A stretch of 64,000 bases of DNA from Naasia sp. (GCF_025465545.1 NZ_JAODMK010000017.1:1-64000); one strand, 5' to 3'; shown: positions 16,451-26,923, counted from the first letter of the stretch. A program made the numbers and translations. The notes: generated from the sequence alone by a model not told the origin.

Positions 16451-16783
16451 ATGGCCATCACGCAGATCAGGCCGGGTGTTCCGGAGGACTGGTTCGTCGA
16501 TCCGGTACGCCTCGGCGTTCCCGGTGTTCGCAGGAACATCGACACCGCCCCCATCCCGGATGAGGCGCTCGCCTGGCAGGGTGACGCGCTCTGCGGCCAG
16601 ACCGACCCTGAGGCCTTCTTCCCCGAGAAGGGCGGCTCGACCCGCGAGGCCAAGAAGATCTGCACCACGTGCGAGGTCAAGAACCAGTGCCTCGAGTACG
16701 CGCTCCAGAACGACGAGCGCTTCGGCATCTGGGGCGGCCTCAGTGAGCGCGAGCGCCGCAAGCTCCGCAAGGAAGCGGTCTGA
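16451..16783 (+). CDS. whiB2: WhiB-family transcription factor, WhiB2/WhmD type
   Basis: A 110-residue [4Fe-4S] regulator. The four ligands are Cys48, Cys71, Cys74 and Cys80 (C-x22-C-x2-C-x5-C), followed by the FGIWGGLS turn and the basic ERRKLRK DNA-contact tail. WhiB2/WhmD acts with the housekeeping sigma factor in septation and growth in mycobacteria and streptomycetes. ATG 16451 is preferred to 16430 because GGGGAG lies 7 nt upstream and relatives start MAITQIRPG-like. A UUCG-loop terminator follows. The gene order whiB2, large glycosyltransferase, Rv3259-like, DUF3499 is conserved in actinobacteria as I recall it. Confidence 0.92.
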   Translation: MAITQIRPGVPEDWFVDPVRLGVPGVRRNIDTAPIPDEALAWQGDALCGQTDPEAFFPEKGGSTREAKKICTTCEVKNQCLEYALQNDERFGIWGGLSERERRKLRKEAV

Positions 16784-16826
16784 GCACTCGCCGACCGCCG
16801 TTCGGGTAGGAACGGCAGCTCGGCTC

Positions 16827-16854
16827 ACTGGGGCGTCCTTCGGGGCGCCCCAGT
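16827..16854 (+). terminator. whiB2 terminator hairpin
   Basis: A 12-bp stem (actggggcgtcc pairing with ggggcgccccagt, one G-U) closes on a TTCG tetraloop, 44 nt after the whiB2 stop and followed by T-rich tcgtctgt. Confidence 0.7.
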
Positions 16855-16911
16855 CGTCTGTGCAGGGTGAGCTCCCCGGGGTGTCGAGGCGCCCGGACGG
16901 GCAAGGCCGAA

Positions 16912-16917
16912 TACCGT
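16912..16917 (+). promoter_or_regulatory. Candidate -10 box, leaderless start of the glycosyltransferase gene
   Basis: TACCGT ends 6 nt before the GTG at 16924. A GGAGG also overlaps this spacer but is too close (about 2 nt) to be a good ribosome site. Confidence 0.4.
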
Positions 16918-16923
16918 GGAGGC

Positions 16924-19920
16924 GTGCGGCCCACAGTGACAGTTCTCCTCGTCACGCATGACGGGGGCGTCTATCTGGACCGCACCCTCGAGGCTCTGGC
17001 GGCACAGACCAGGACGCCCGACCGGCTCGTCGTCGTGGACATCGGCTCCCGGCAGCGCGTGACCGAGCTTCCCGCCGTCGGCTTCCCGGTGCAGCACCTG
17101 GCCGGCCCGCCGTCCTCCACCTTCGGGGAGGCGATCACGCTGGCCGTGCGCTCCCTCGCCCCCGCCAGCTCCGACGACCAGTGGCTGTGGCTCCTCTCGG
17201 CGGACAACGCTCCCGAGGCCGGCGCCCTGGCCGCGATGCTCGCTGCCGTGGAGATCTCGCCCTCCGTGGCGGTCGCCGGGCCGAAGCTCATGCAGTGGGC
17301 GGACCCGCAGTACCTCTATTCCTACGGCGAGACGCTGACGCCGCTCGGCACCTCGGTGGAGTTGGCCGAGCCGCTCCTCGATCAGGCCCAGTACGACCGC
17401 GAGAGCGACGTGACCGCGGTCTCCTCGGCCGGGATGCTGGTGCGTCACCGGCTGTGGGAGCAGCTCGGCGGATTCGACCGGGGACTGCCGGCCATGGACG
17501 ACGCCCTCGACTTCTGCATCCGGGCGCGCCTCGCCGGGCATCGGGTGAGCCTCGTGCCCGACGCTCGGGTGCTCTCCGCGGGCAGGCGGGCTCCCGGCAC
17601 CGCGGTGATCGGCCCGCGGACCTCGCGTGCCAAGCGGGAGCGCCTGACGCGGACCGCCCAGCTGCATCGCCGTCTCGTCTATGCGCCCGCCCTCGCCCTG
17701 CCGCTGCACTGGCTCTCGCTGCTGCCGCTCGCCGTGCTCCGCGCCCTGGGTCAGCTGCTGCGGAAGCAGCCGGGCAGCGTCGTGGGGGAGTTCGCCGCCG
17801 CCTTCGCGGTCGCCTTCGGCCACCCCGGCCGCGTCGTCGCGTCACGTCGTCGCCTCGCCCAGACCCGCAAGCTGAGCTGGTCCGCGCTCGCCCAGCTGCG
17901 ACTGCCCTGGGCGGAGATCCGGCGTCGACGGAGCCTCGCCCGGGAGGAGACATCCTCGGCGCGGCGGGCGGGGCGGCACGAGATCCGCTTCGTGGCCTCC
18001 GGTGGCGCAGCAGTCGTGCTCGTGGCCGGCGTGGTCGGCCTCCTCGTTCACCTTCCCCTCTTCGGCGCTCCCGCCGTCGCCGCACCCGCGCTCCTTCCCC
18101 TCAACGACATCGGCACGCTGTGGAGCCAGGTGGGCTTCGGCTGGCGCGCGCTCGGTGCCGGCTTCGCCGGGGCGGCGGATCCGTTCGTCTGGGTGCTCGC
18201 GCTGCTCGGCTCGCTGACCTTCTGGTCCCCGTCGGCGAGCATCGTCGTCCTCTACCTGCTCGCGCTGCCGCTCGCCGCCCTGGCCGGCTGGTTCGCCGCG
18301 GCCCGGCTCACCGCCAGCCCGTGGCTCCGGGTGGTCGCCGCCGTCGGCTGGACGCTCGCCCCGTCCTTCCTGTTCGCGCTCGACCAGGGCCGGCTGGGGG
18401 CGATCGTCGCGCACCTGCTGCTGCCGTGGCTGTTCTTCGCCCTCACGACCGCACGCCGATCGTGGGAGGCCTCCGCCGCGGCCGGCCTCCTCGGCGCGGC
18501 GGTCCTCGCGTCGGCACCGTCGCTCTGGCCCGCCCTGCTCGCGCTCTGGCTGATCGTCACCATCTCGCTCGCCGCGGCCGGCCGGAGGGGACGCGGCTGG
18601 CACCGGCTCGTGCCGCTGCCGCTGCCCGCGGCGGTGCTCTTCCTTCCCCTCGCCCTGCAGCATCTCGTGCAGGGCACCCCGCTGGGCGTGCTGGCGGACC
18701 CCGGGATCCTGCTCTCACAGGCCGGCACAGCCGGTGAGGGCCTGGCCGCGCCGCCGCTCGGGCAGACTCTCGCCTTCCTCGCCGGCCTGCCCGAGGCCAC
18801 GGCGGCCGCCTGGTCCGCGTCGGCAGTGGGCTCCGGACTCTCCCCGGCCGCGGGTCTGGCCCTCGCGATCGTGCTCGCCGCCCCGCTGCTCGTTCTCGCA
18901 CTGGCTGCGCCCTTCCTGCGCGGAGCGCCCAAGGCGGTGGCCGCGCTGGTCGTCGCAGCCCTCGGGTTCGCGACCGCGGTCCTCGCCGCTCGGCTGCCGG
19001 TGGCCAGCGTCGGCGCGGATGCCGTCGGGCCCTGGCCGGGTCCCGGGCTCAGCCTGCTCTGGCTCGGACTGCTCGCCGCTGTCGTGTTCGGTCTCTCGGC
19101 CGGGGAGCTCGCGCTCGCCCGGGTCCTCCGCGGCGCTCTCGGAGCAGTCGTGGCCGTCGGGGTGGTCGCCGCCGCCGCGCCCCTGCTGGTGAGCGCGGCG
19201 CTCGGCGGATCGCACGCGGTTCCCGGCGCGGAGCGGACCGTTCCCGCCCTTGTCGCGGCCCAGGCCGCCTCCGATCCGACTCTCGGAACGCTGGTGCTGT
19301 CCGGCGAGCACGGGAACGGCCTCACGGCGGGAATCGAGCGCGGAACGGGCGCCAAGCTCGACGATCAGAGCACCCTCTTCAACGCTGCGCCCGCCGACGT
19401 CGCCCTCGGCGACTCGCTCGCGGTGCTCGCCGGCAACCTCGCCTCGCGAGGCGGCTACAACCCGGTGCCCGCCCTCGAGGCGCAGCGCATCGGCTTCGTG
19501 CTGCTCACGCCCGCGACACGTGAGAGTCGGGCGGTTCACGACCGGGTCACCGCCGCGCTCGACGGCAACCCGCTGTTCGCCCCCGTCACGCGCACGGCGC
19601 ACGGGACCCTGTGGCGGTACACCGGCCTCGACGCCGGTCTGCCGACGGCCGCGCCTGCCGGCCCCGACAACCTGGGGACCCCGTTCGGCCTCGGCGTCCT
19701 CGGCGTTCAGCTGCTCGTCCTCATCCTCACGCTCCTGCTCGCGCTGCCCACCGCCGGGCTCGCCGAGAGCGTCCGGCCGGAGCGCGAGGCCCGCCGCGGC
19801 TCCGGCGTGCGCGGCACCCGCGCCGTGGCGCCGGCCGGCAGCCTCGCCGCATCATCCCGTCCATCCACGGGCGCCCATGCCGCCGTCGCGACCCCAGGAG
19901 GTGCACGACATGGCGAGTGA
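16924..19920 (+). CDS. Giant glycosyltransferase family 2 polytopic membrane protein
   Basis: A 998-residue protein. Residues about 3-235 form a cytoplasmic GT-A glycosyltransferase domain (TVTVLLVTHDGGVYLDRTL start, LSADNAPEAGAL acidic motif, ALDFCIRARLAGHRV end). Residues about 245-300 and from 360 to 775 hold many hydrophobic spans, followed by an extracytoplasmic stretch, a last span near 925-945 and a basic cytoplasmic tail. This fits actinobacterial polyprenyl-phosphate sugar synthase or GT-C-like fusions that act on cell-wall glycan; donor and acceptor are unknown. GTG 16924 is preferred since the upstream 19 residues are non-homologous. It overlaps the DUF5719 gene by 11 nt, indicating coupled translation. 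Confidence 0.85.
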   Translation: MRPTVTVLLVTHDGGVYLDRTLEALAAQTRTPDRLVVVDIGSRQRVTELPAVGFPVQHLAGPPSSTFGEAITLAVRSLAPASSDDQWLWLLSADNAPEAGALAAMLAAVEISPSVAVAGPKLMQWADPQYLYSYGETLTPLGTSVELAEPLLDQAQYDRESDVTAVSSAGMLVRHRLWEQLGGFDRGLPAMDDALDFCIRARLAGHRVSLVPDARVLSAGRRAPGTAVIGPRTSRAKRERLTRTAQLHRRLVYAPALALPLHWLSLLPLAVLRALGQLLRKQPGSVVGEFAAAFAVAFGHPGRVVASRRRLAQTRKLSWSALAQLRLPWAEIRRRRSLAREETSSARRAGRHEIRFVASGGAAVVLVAGVVGLLVHLPLFGAPAVAAPALLPLNDIGTLWSQVGFGWRALGAGFAGAADPFVWVLALLGSLTFWSPSASIVVLYLLALPLAALAGWFAAARLTASPWLRVVAAVGWTLAPSFLFALDQGRLGAIVAHLLLPWLFFALTTARRSWEASAAAGLLGAAVLASAPSLWPALLALWLIVTISLAAAGRRGRGWHRLVPLPLPAAVLFLPLALQHLVQGTPLGVLADPGILLSQAGTAGEGLAAPPLGQTLAFLAGLPEATAAAWSASAVGSGLSPAAGLALAIVLAAPLLVLALAAPFLRGAPKAVAALVVAALGFATAVLAARLPVASVGADAVGPWPGPGLSLLWLGLLAAVVFGLSAGELALARVLRGALGAVVAVGVVAAAAPLLVSAALGGSHAVPGAERTVPALVAAQAASDPTLGTLVLSGEHGNGLTAGIERGTGAKLDDQSTLFNAAPADVALGDSLAVLAGNLASRGGYNPVPALEAQRIGFVLLTPATRESRAVHDRVTAALDGNPLFAPVTRTAHGTLWRYTGLDAGLPTAAPAGPDNLGTPFGLGVLGVQLLVLILTLLLALPTAGLAESVRPEREARRGSGVRGTRAVAPAGSLAASSRPSTGAHAAVATPGGARHGE

Positions 19921-21442
19921 TCTGCTCCGCATCACCGGTCGGATCGCCACGGGGCTCCTCACCGCCGGCACCGCCACCGTCCTCGTGCTCGGAGCCGCCC
20001 TTCTGCCTCCGCCCGATTCGGCCAACGGCGCGTCCGGGGTCCCGGTGTCTCCGACCGCGGCACAGCAGGAGCGGGTGTGCGCCGGCCCCCTGGTGCGCCT
20101 CGGCGACGAGCTGGGGCAGCAGGCGACCGAGGTCGGCTCCTTCGGCAAGCCGCGGCTGTCCGGCGGAACGATCGAGAAGAAGGGCGCGAAGGTCACCGGG
20201 CTGAAGGACACCGACGTGACCTCGGACGACGGCGGCACGTCCTCGGTGGTCACGGCGCCCGCCGCGGAGTCCCCGTCGACGCTGCTCGGCGTCAGTCAGG
20301 CTCAGGTGGCGGCCACATCGGACGCCGCGGGACTCGCGGCCGCGGAATGCACCGAGGGGGCGGCGCTCAGCTGGCTGGTCGCGGGGGCGACCGACACAGG
20401 CCGCTCCACCATGCTGCTGCTGGCCAACCCGACGCGGGTCCCCGCCGTGGTCGACCTCCGTCTGTACACGGCGGATGGACCCGTCCTGGCGCCGGGACTC
20501 AGCGACATCGTCGTGCCCGCCCGTGCGCAGCGGATCCTGTCCGTCGCCGGCTTCGCGCCGGGTCAGGCGCAGCTCGCGGTGTCGGTGACGAGCCGTGGCG
20601 GCATCATCTCGGCATCGCTGCAGCAGAGCATCGTGCGCGGCCTCGAGCCGGGCGGCATCGACCTCGTCGGTCGCACCACCGAACCCGCGCTCGAGCAGAT
20701 CATCCCGGGAGTGCGGATCACCACGTCCGACGCAGCCGAGGCGCGCGCGCAGGTCGGCGGGTCCCAGGACGTCGAGACGGTCCTGCGTCTCCTCGCGCCC
20801 GACGCGAACGCCAGCGTGACCATCGGCGTGACCGGCGCGGATGGTGCCGAGGGCACCTCGCTCAAGGTCGACGCGCATGCCGGGCAGGTCCTCGACGTGC
20901 CGCTCGGACCGCTCGCCGACGGCTACTACTCCATCTCCCTCTCGTCGACCGCACCGGTGGTCGCCTCGGCGCGAGCCTCCACCGTGGCGCCACCCGCCGC
21001 GGACACCACGGCGGACGTCGTGTTCGGGGAGACCCCCGCGGCGACCAGCGACGGCATCGGCTTCGACGTCGTCGGCCCCTCGACGACCGACTCCAGCGCA
21101 CAGACCGGGGAGCGCATCGACCTCGCCTGGTTCGCGGCCGCCGGCCCCCTGGCCGATCCGGCGGTCTTCGTGACCGCGAGGGCTGCCTCCCCGCGCCTCT
21201 CTCTCACCAACTCCGGTGACAGCCCCGCGGCCGTGAAGCTCACCGGCAATGGGGACGAGCAGACCCTGGAGCTCGCCGCCGGGGAGAGCGTTCAGGTGAA
21301 GCTCGGCAAGGAGAAGGTCTACCTGCTCGAGCCGTCCGCGCCGGTCGAGGCGTCGGTGTCCTATGCGGGCGCCGGAGCGCTGGCGTCGCACCCGGTTCGG
21401 GCGGCGAGCCCGCTCGCCGCGCCCATCACCGTCTACCGCTGA
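19910..21442 (+). CDS. DUF5719-family exported protein
   Basis: A 510-residue protein beginning with a basic/hydrophobic signal-anchor (about residues 10-31) and then a large extracytoplasmic Ala/Val/Thr-rich beta domain with one widely spaced cysteine pair (VCAGP, AECTEG). AGGAGG lies 8 nt before the ATG inside the end of the upstream glycosyltransferase gene; the 11-nt overlap makes a two-gene operon. DUF5719 proteins typically follow this glycosyltransferase after whiB2 and probably help it in the envelope, which is an inference from context. No enzymatic motif seen. Confidence 0.75.
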   Translation: MASDLLRITGRIATGLLTAGTATVLVLGAALLPPPDSANGASGVPVSPTAAQQERVCAGPLVRLGDELGQQATEVGSFGKPRLSGGTIEKKGAKVTGLKDTDVTSDDGGTSSVVTAPAAESPSTLLGVSQAQVAATSDAAGLAAAECTEGAALSWLVAGATDTGRSTMLLLANPTRVPAVVDLRLYTADGPVLAPGLSDIVVPARAQRILSVAGFAPGQAQLAVSVTSRGGIISASLQQSIVRGLEPGGIDLVGRTTEPALEQIIPGVRITTSDAAEARAQVGGSQDVETVLRLLAPDANASVTIGVTGADGAEGTSLKVDAHAGQVLDVPLGPLADGYYSISLSSTAPVVASARASTVAPPAADTTADVVFGETPAATSDGIGFDVVGPSTTDSSAQTGERIDLAWFAAAGPLADPAVFVTARAASPRLSLTNSGDSPAAVKLTGNGDEQTLELAAGESVQVKLGKEKVYLLEPSAPVEASVSYAGAGALASHPVRAASPLAAPITVYR

Positions 21443-21498
21443 CGCTCGAGTGGCGTGCTGAGCGCCGTCTCTCCCGCCGCCCTCTCCAGCCGCCCTCT

Positions 21499-21577
21499 CC
21501 CTCGGCAGGCAGAATTCACCGACGCGCCGCCTGCGGGCCTGATTTCGCCTGCCGAAGACGCTTCTGCCTGCTGAGGG
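21499..21577. repeat. Imperfect inverted repeat between convergent genes
   Basis: Arms ccctcggcaggcagaa (21499-21514) and ttctgcctgctgaggg (21562-21577) pair with one G-T type mismatch across a 47-nt loop. The loop contains a second cggcaggc/gcctgccg pairing that would compete. It occupies the middle of the 176-bp gap between two gene ends. It may serve as a bidirectional terminator or be a dispersed repeat; no second copy in this window. Confidence 0.5.
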
Positions 21578-21618
21578 ACAGTCCGGAGGTGAGGGACCGC
21601 CCGGTTCGAACCGGTGGC

Positions 21619-22059
21619 TCAGTGATGCCGAAAGCGGTCGGGCGCCAGGTCCCAGGGGTCCTTGCCGAGGAGCTCGCCGACGGCGCGGAGCACGCAGCCC
21701 TCGATGACCATCCGCAGGTGCGCCTCGTCGTTGACGTGCAGCTTGGACATCCGCTCGATCGGCAGCCGGTAGAGGATGATGCGGTTCTCGCGATGCATCA
21801 CGTTCCAGCGGTCGACCGCCGGCCCGGTGATCGCCCGGGGGAGCCCGGCGACCTCGAAGCTGACCATCTCCAGCTCCGGCCACAGGCCGCGCAGATACTC
21901 GGCGGTGTCCGCCACCGTCGTCTCGAAGACGTCGATGCGGCCGCGGAGGATGGGCAGGTGCGGACCCGTCACGGACGAGCGCAGACCGCGGCCGTGGCGG
22001 TCGCGTCCACGGGCTCGGGGGGCGCGTGCGCGACTCGCCCCCGGACGTGAGCGAGGCAT
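21619..22059 (-). CDS. Metallopeptidase-family (Rv3259-like) protein without an HExxH motif
   Basis: A 146-residue cytosolic protein. After an Arg-rich first 35 residues the core [40 protein letters not shown] and a C-terminal [18 protein letters not shown] helix match the small zincin-like (PF06262-type) family found beside whiB2 and DUF3499. The place of the zinc-binding HExxH helix is occupied by [11 protein letters not shown], so peptidase activity is unlikely. Start at ATG 22059; the frame extends to 22113 but would overlap the divergent gene at 22106. Function unknown. Confidence 0.75.
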   Translation of the reverse strand: MPRSRPGASRARAPRARGRDRHGRGLRSSVTGPHLPILRGRIDVFETTVADTAEYLRGLWPELEMVSFEVAGLPRAITGPAVDRWNVMHRENRIILYRLPIERMSKLHVNDEAHLRMVIEGCVLRAVGELLGKDPWDLAPDRFRHH

Positions 22060-22091
22060 GTCGTCATGGTACTCGCGCTCGGGCGCCGGAC

Positions 22092-22097
22092 TATCCT
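22092..22097 (+). promoter_or_regulatory. Candidate -10 box for the DUF3499 gene
   Basis: TATCCT lies 8 nt before the ATG at 22106 and no Shine-Dalgarno is seen, predicting a leaderless or near-leaderless mRNA. Confidence 0.4.
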
Positions 22098-22105
22098 GAA
22101 CCGGG

Positions 22106-22318
22106 ATGAGCAAGAGGCCGTGTTCGCGAACGGGCTGCCAGGACGAGGCGGTGGCGACGCTGACGTATGTCTATGCGGACTCGATGGCCGTGCTCGGCCC
22201 GCTCAGCCAGAAGGCGGAGCCGCACAGCTACGACCTGTGCGAGCGGCACGCGGAGCGCCTCTCGGCGCCGCAGGGCTGGCAGATCCTGCGCCACGTCTCC
22301 CTCGAGCACGACCTCTGA
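22106..22318 (+). CDS. DUF3499 (Rv3258c-like) protein
   Basis: A 70-residue protein with a probable zinc-binding set: PCSRTGC near the N-terminus and LCERHAERL in the C-terminal half, around an [19 protein letters not shown] beta core. This is the compact DUF3499 family, found in actinobacteria next to whiB2, Rv3259-like and manA/manB genes; its role is unknown. It is divergent from the zincin-like gene (46 bp) and followed by a long palindrome and ahcY. Confidence 0.85.
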   Translation: MSKRPCSRTGCQDEAVATLTYVYADSMAVLGPLSQKAEPHSYDLCERHAERLSAPQGWQILRHVSLEHDL

Positions 22319-22337
22319 GACTGCGCTATCCGCGCCG

Positions 22338-22403
22338 CCAGGTGCCCGTTGCGGCGGGAAGTGACCCCTATAGCGGTCACTTCCCGCCGCAACGGGCACC
22401 TGG
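22338..22403. repeat. 66-bp near-perfect palindrome upstream of ahcY
   Basis: Perfect 29-nt arms run from ccaggtgcccgttgcggc (22338 on) to 22366 and are mirrored at 22375-22403, around cccctatagc, whose centre ctatag is itself palindromic. The stem would be exceptionally stable in RNA or as cruciform DNA. It begins 19 nt after the DUF3499 stop and ends 19 nt before the ahcY ATG. It may terminate DUF3499 transcription, be a regulatory operator, or be a mobile palindromic repeat. Confidence 0.75.
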
Positions 22404-22422
22404 GAGGTGGGAGAATGGGCGG

Positions 22423-23922
<1,500 letters not shown>

Positions 23923-23986
23923 GGTCCTCCGGAGTGCGGTTTTCGTGTCGGGGTCGGCTGCACCTCGACCACCGGTGTTGCGAGCG

Positions 23987-24985
23987 TCAGTCCGTCGGCT
24001 GGAGCAGGTCGAGAAGCACGTCCTTGCGACCACGAGCGAGGCGCGCATAGGCACCAGTCGTTGCTTCCCGGAGCACGAAAGGTGCACGCAGCACCCGATT
24101 CTTCGGGAAGCGCGATCGCGCCTCTTCGTGCTTGAGGTTCGCCGCTGCCAGGTCTCTGGCCCATGGGATGACGCGGTCTCCCATCGCGTCGATTCCCGCC
24201 ATCAGCGACCGGGCCTGAACGAGCAGCTTCTCGTTCCGCGCGCCGCCCGGTCGCATCAGCATCGTCAGCTTCTCGCCGCGACCGCGTCGGCGCACACCGC
24301 CCGAGCTGTTGGAACCGTGCATCCGGTACTTGATGGAGGGTCTGTCGTCGAAGGCGAGGTGACCGGTCGCCGCTGCGAGCAACGCATACCAGGCGTCGAG
24401 ATGCCAAGTGGGCGGCAGAGGGGGCGCGGATTCGAACAGCGATCGCCGCATGGATGTCATCGCCCCATGGGCAACGAACCGGCGGATGAGCACCCGGAAG
24501 GACTCGCCCGCAGCGTAGTGTGCTCGCTCCTGCGGGGTGAACGACTGCGTCGTCATCATGGACCGTGAGCGCAGCTCTCCTTCTGCCCCGATGATCTCCG
24601 CGTCCGTGTGCAGGAACAGCAGCTGAGGGTCGGAAGCGAAAAGTTCGGCGACGCGCTCGAAGCGGTCGGGCAGGCACACGTCGTCGCTGTCACAGAAGAC
24701 GATGACATCTCCTGTCGCCGCGTCGCAGATGCGCACCTTGTTCGGCTGAAGCCCGACCCGGGTGGGCTCGAGGATCGTCCACTCGATCGCCAGCCCCAGC
24801 TCTTCCGCCCGGAGCTTTGCGGCGAGCACGTCATCCATGCCACCGTCGCTCGACCCGTCATCCCCCACGACGATCTGATCCGGTGGCCGGGTCTGCGCGA
24901 GGATCGAGTCGAGTTGCTCCCTCAGGTACGGACGCGAGTTGTAGAAGGCGAGCGCGACGGAGATCGTCACTTCAGGGTCGTCCAT
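23987..24985 (-). CDS. Glycosyltransferase family 2 (rhamnosyltransferase-like)
   Basis: A 332-residue cytosolic or membrane-associated GT-A enzyme. TISVALAFYNSRPYLREQL opens the nucleotide-binding fold, VGDDGSSDGG follows, and FCDSDDV is the metal-binding DxD-type motif. The rest, including PTWHLDAWYALL and the YRMHGSNSSG segment, resembles RfbN-type rhamnosyl/sugar transferases that build surface glycans. GAGGA lies about 6 nt before the ATG. No transmembrane span. Monocistronic, facing ahcY; the 162-bp upstream gap to 25148 shows no gene. Confidence 0.85.
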   Translation of the reverse strand: MDDPEVTISVALAFYNSRPYLREQLDSILAQTRPPDQIVVGDDGSSDGGMDDVLAAKLRAEELGLAIEWTILEPTRVGLQPNKVRICDAATGDVIVFCDSDDVCLPDRFERVAELFASDPQLLFLHTDAEIIGAEGELRSRSMMTTQSFTPQERAHYAAGESFRVLIRRFVAHGAMTSMRRSLFESAPPLPPTWHLDAWYALLAAATGHLAFDDRPSIKYRMHGSNSSGGVRRRGRGEKLTMLMRPGGARNEKLLVQARSLMAGIDAMGDRVIPWARDLAAANLKHEEARSRFPKNRVLRAPFVLREATTGAYARLARGRKDVLLDLLQPTD

Positions 24986-25147
24986 GGCGGGTCCTCGGGG
25001 TCGCGTTCACGCAGGGTGTGCGGCTGGGGCGCCAGTCTAGCGATGGGGTGCAGCGGGCCAGGCAGTGGCCAGCCCTCGCCGCGTTGCGATGGCGGTGGGC
25101 CGTCCTCTTCCCGATCCTGTGGAGATGAAGCAGCACGCAAGCGGCGC

Positions 25148-26494
25148 TCAGCGCGGGCCGACCGACTCCGCGCTCGCCAGCGTGGTCTGCAGCTCCGCGC
25201 GCGACCGGGCAGCGGGAGCGCCCGGAATGCCGTCCGCGTCGGCCATCGTGAGGCCGAGCGGCCAGCGGGACCGCGGGTGCCAGCTCATCCGGACGCTGTG
25301 GCGGACCGCGAACCAGGTCGCGCCGACGAGCATCGCCAGGATGCCTGACGCCGCGGCGACGCCGAGGCTCCAGCGGGGCCCGAAGGCACTCGCCACCCAG
25401 CCGACGATCGGCGCGCCGATCAGCGTGGTCCCGGCGAAGATCGCCATGTAGAGGGACATCACGCGGCCGCGCAGCGGGGCGGGGGTGGTGGTCTGCACGT
25501 ACGCGTTCGCGCTCGTCGTCATCACCATCGAACAGGCGCCCACGACCACGAGGGTCCCCGCGAACGTCCAGTACGAGGGCATCAGGGCGGCGGCGGTGCA
25601 GGCCAGCCCGAAGCCGCCGGCGGCGACCACGATGACGCGCAGCCGAGGCCGGTTGCGGTTGGCGGCGCCGAGTGCGCCGGTCAGTGAGCCGATCGCGAGG
25701 ATCGAGGAGAGCAGGCCGAACTCGCCGGCGCCCTGATGGAACTCGATGCGCGCCATGGTGCTCGTGAAGATCGGGAAGTTGAGCCCGAAGGTGCCGACGA
25801 GGAAGACCATGGTGAGCAGCACGAGCACGTCGGGGCGGCCGCGCACGTATCGCAGGCCTTCGAGCATCCCGCCGCGGCCGCGCGCCGGCCGCTCGAGGGG
25901 CCGCAGCTCGCCGGTCCGGAGCAGGGCGAGCGCCACAAGCACGGCGGCGAACGTCGCGGCGTTGAGGAGGAACACCCAGCCGGGCCCGAAGGCCGCGACC
26001 GCGATCCCGGCCGCTGCGGGACCGATCAGCCGGGCGCCGTTGAACGACGCGGCGTTGAGGGCCACCGCGTTGGGCAGATCCTTGGCAGGCACCAGCTCCG
26101 CCACGAACGTCTGGCGAACCGGGTTGTCCACCGCGGTGACGACGCCGAGTGCGAGCGCGAAGGCGTAGACCATCCACAGCTGGGCCGAGCCGGACAGCGT
26201 GAGCACGCCCAGGCCGAGGGCGAGCAGCGCCTGCGCGCCCTGCGTGATCGCCATCAGCCGCCGACCGTCGAAGCGGTCGACGAGCACCCCGGCGAACGGC
26301 CCGAGCACCAGCAGGGGACCGAACTGAAGGGCCATGGTCACCCCCACCGCGAAGGCGTCCTGATGGGTGAGCTCGGTGAGGACGATCCAGTCCTGCGCGG
26401 TGCGCTGCATCCAGGCGCCGATGTTGGAGATGAGCCCGCCGAAGAACCAGAGCCGGTAGTTGCGCCGGCCGAGCGAGCGGAAGGTGGCCCTCAC
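25148..26494 (-). CDS. MFS exporter (MFS_3 / EntS-like)
   Basis: A 448-residue 12-span transporter. It opens RNYRLWFFGGLISNIGAWMQRTA, typical of the MFS_3/EntS group, and has the loop 2-3 signature region GVLVDRFDGRRLM. The ATG overlaps the TGA of the upstream marR gene by 4 nt, so the two are co-translated. The MarR partner suggests export of an inducing toxic small molecule or drug; siderophore export is also possible from the family. Confidence 0.87.
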   Translation of the reverse strand: MRATFRSLGRRNYRLWFFGGLISNIGAWMQRTAQDWIVLTELTHQDAFAVGVTMALQFGPLLVLGPFAGVLVDRFDGRRLMAITQGAQALLALGLGVLTLSGSAQLWMVYAFALALGVVTAVDNPVRQTFVAELVPAKDLPNAVALNAASFNGARLIGPAAAGIAVAAFGPGWVFLLNAATFAAVLVALALLRTGELRPLERPARGRGGMLEGLRYVRGRPDVLVLLTMVFLVGTFGLNFPIFTSTMARIEFHQGAGEFGLLSSILAIGSLTGALGAANRNRPRLRVIVVAAGGFGLACTAAALMPSYWTFAGTLVVVGACSMVMTTSANAYVQTTTPAPLRGRVMSLYMAIFAGTTLIGAPIVGWVASAFGPRWSLGVAAASGILAMLVGATWFAVRHSVRMSWHPRSRWPLGLTMADADGIPGAPAARSRAELQTTLASAESVGPR

Positions 26495-26916
26495 GACTCG
26501 GCCAGCTTGCGGAGGATGTCCGTGACCGACAGGAGCCGCTCCCTCTCCTCCGAGCTGAGCCGGCCGAACTCGGCGCTGAACCAGCGGGCCCGGAGGCGCC
26601 GGGTCTCCGCGGTGACGGCACGCCCCCGGTCGGTGAGGGCGATGAGGACCTTGCGCGCGTCGTCCGGCGACGGGGTGCGGGCGACGTAGCCGGCCTCCTC
26701 GAGAGCGTTGACGGTGCGGTTCATCGAGGGAGGGGTCACTCGTTCGGAAGTGGCGAGCTCGCCGGGAGTGCAGCTGCCGAGCAGGTCGAGGCGCCAGAGC
26801 ACGCCCATCTGGCTGTCCGTCACGTGCTCGTCGCCGCGCTCCGAGCGGATGCGGCGGGCGACCTTCTGGAGCAGCAGGCGGAGCTCGTTCTCGGGGGTGT
26901 CCTGCGGGTCCGCCAT
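26491..26916 (-). CDS. MarR-family transcriptional regulator
   Basis: A 141-residue winged-helix protein. The HTH is LDLLGSCTPGELATSERVTPPSMNRTVNAL and the wing is AGYVARTPSPDDARKVLIALT, both canonical for MarR. N- and C-terminal helices form the dimer. It is first in a two-gene operon with the MFS exporter and probably represses its own promoter. An A/T-rich inverted-repeat region lies 8-33 bp upstream. Confidence 0.9.
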   Translation of the reverse strand: MADPQDTPENELRLLLQKVARRIRSERGDEHVTDSQMGVLWRLDLLGSCTPGELATSERVTPPSMNRTVNALEEAGYVARTPSPDDARKVLIALTDRGRAVTAETRRLRARWFSAEFGRLSSEERERLLSVTDILRKLAES

Positions 26917-26923
26917 GTCGTCG

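Noticed and set aside
21601-21614. ccggttcgaaccgg, resembling a tRNA T-arm
   Set aside because: A 14-bp palindrome only. No acceptor, D or anticodon stems can be built around it on either strand.
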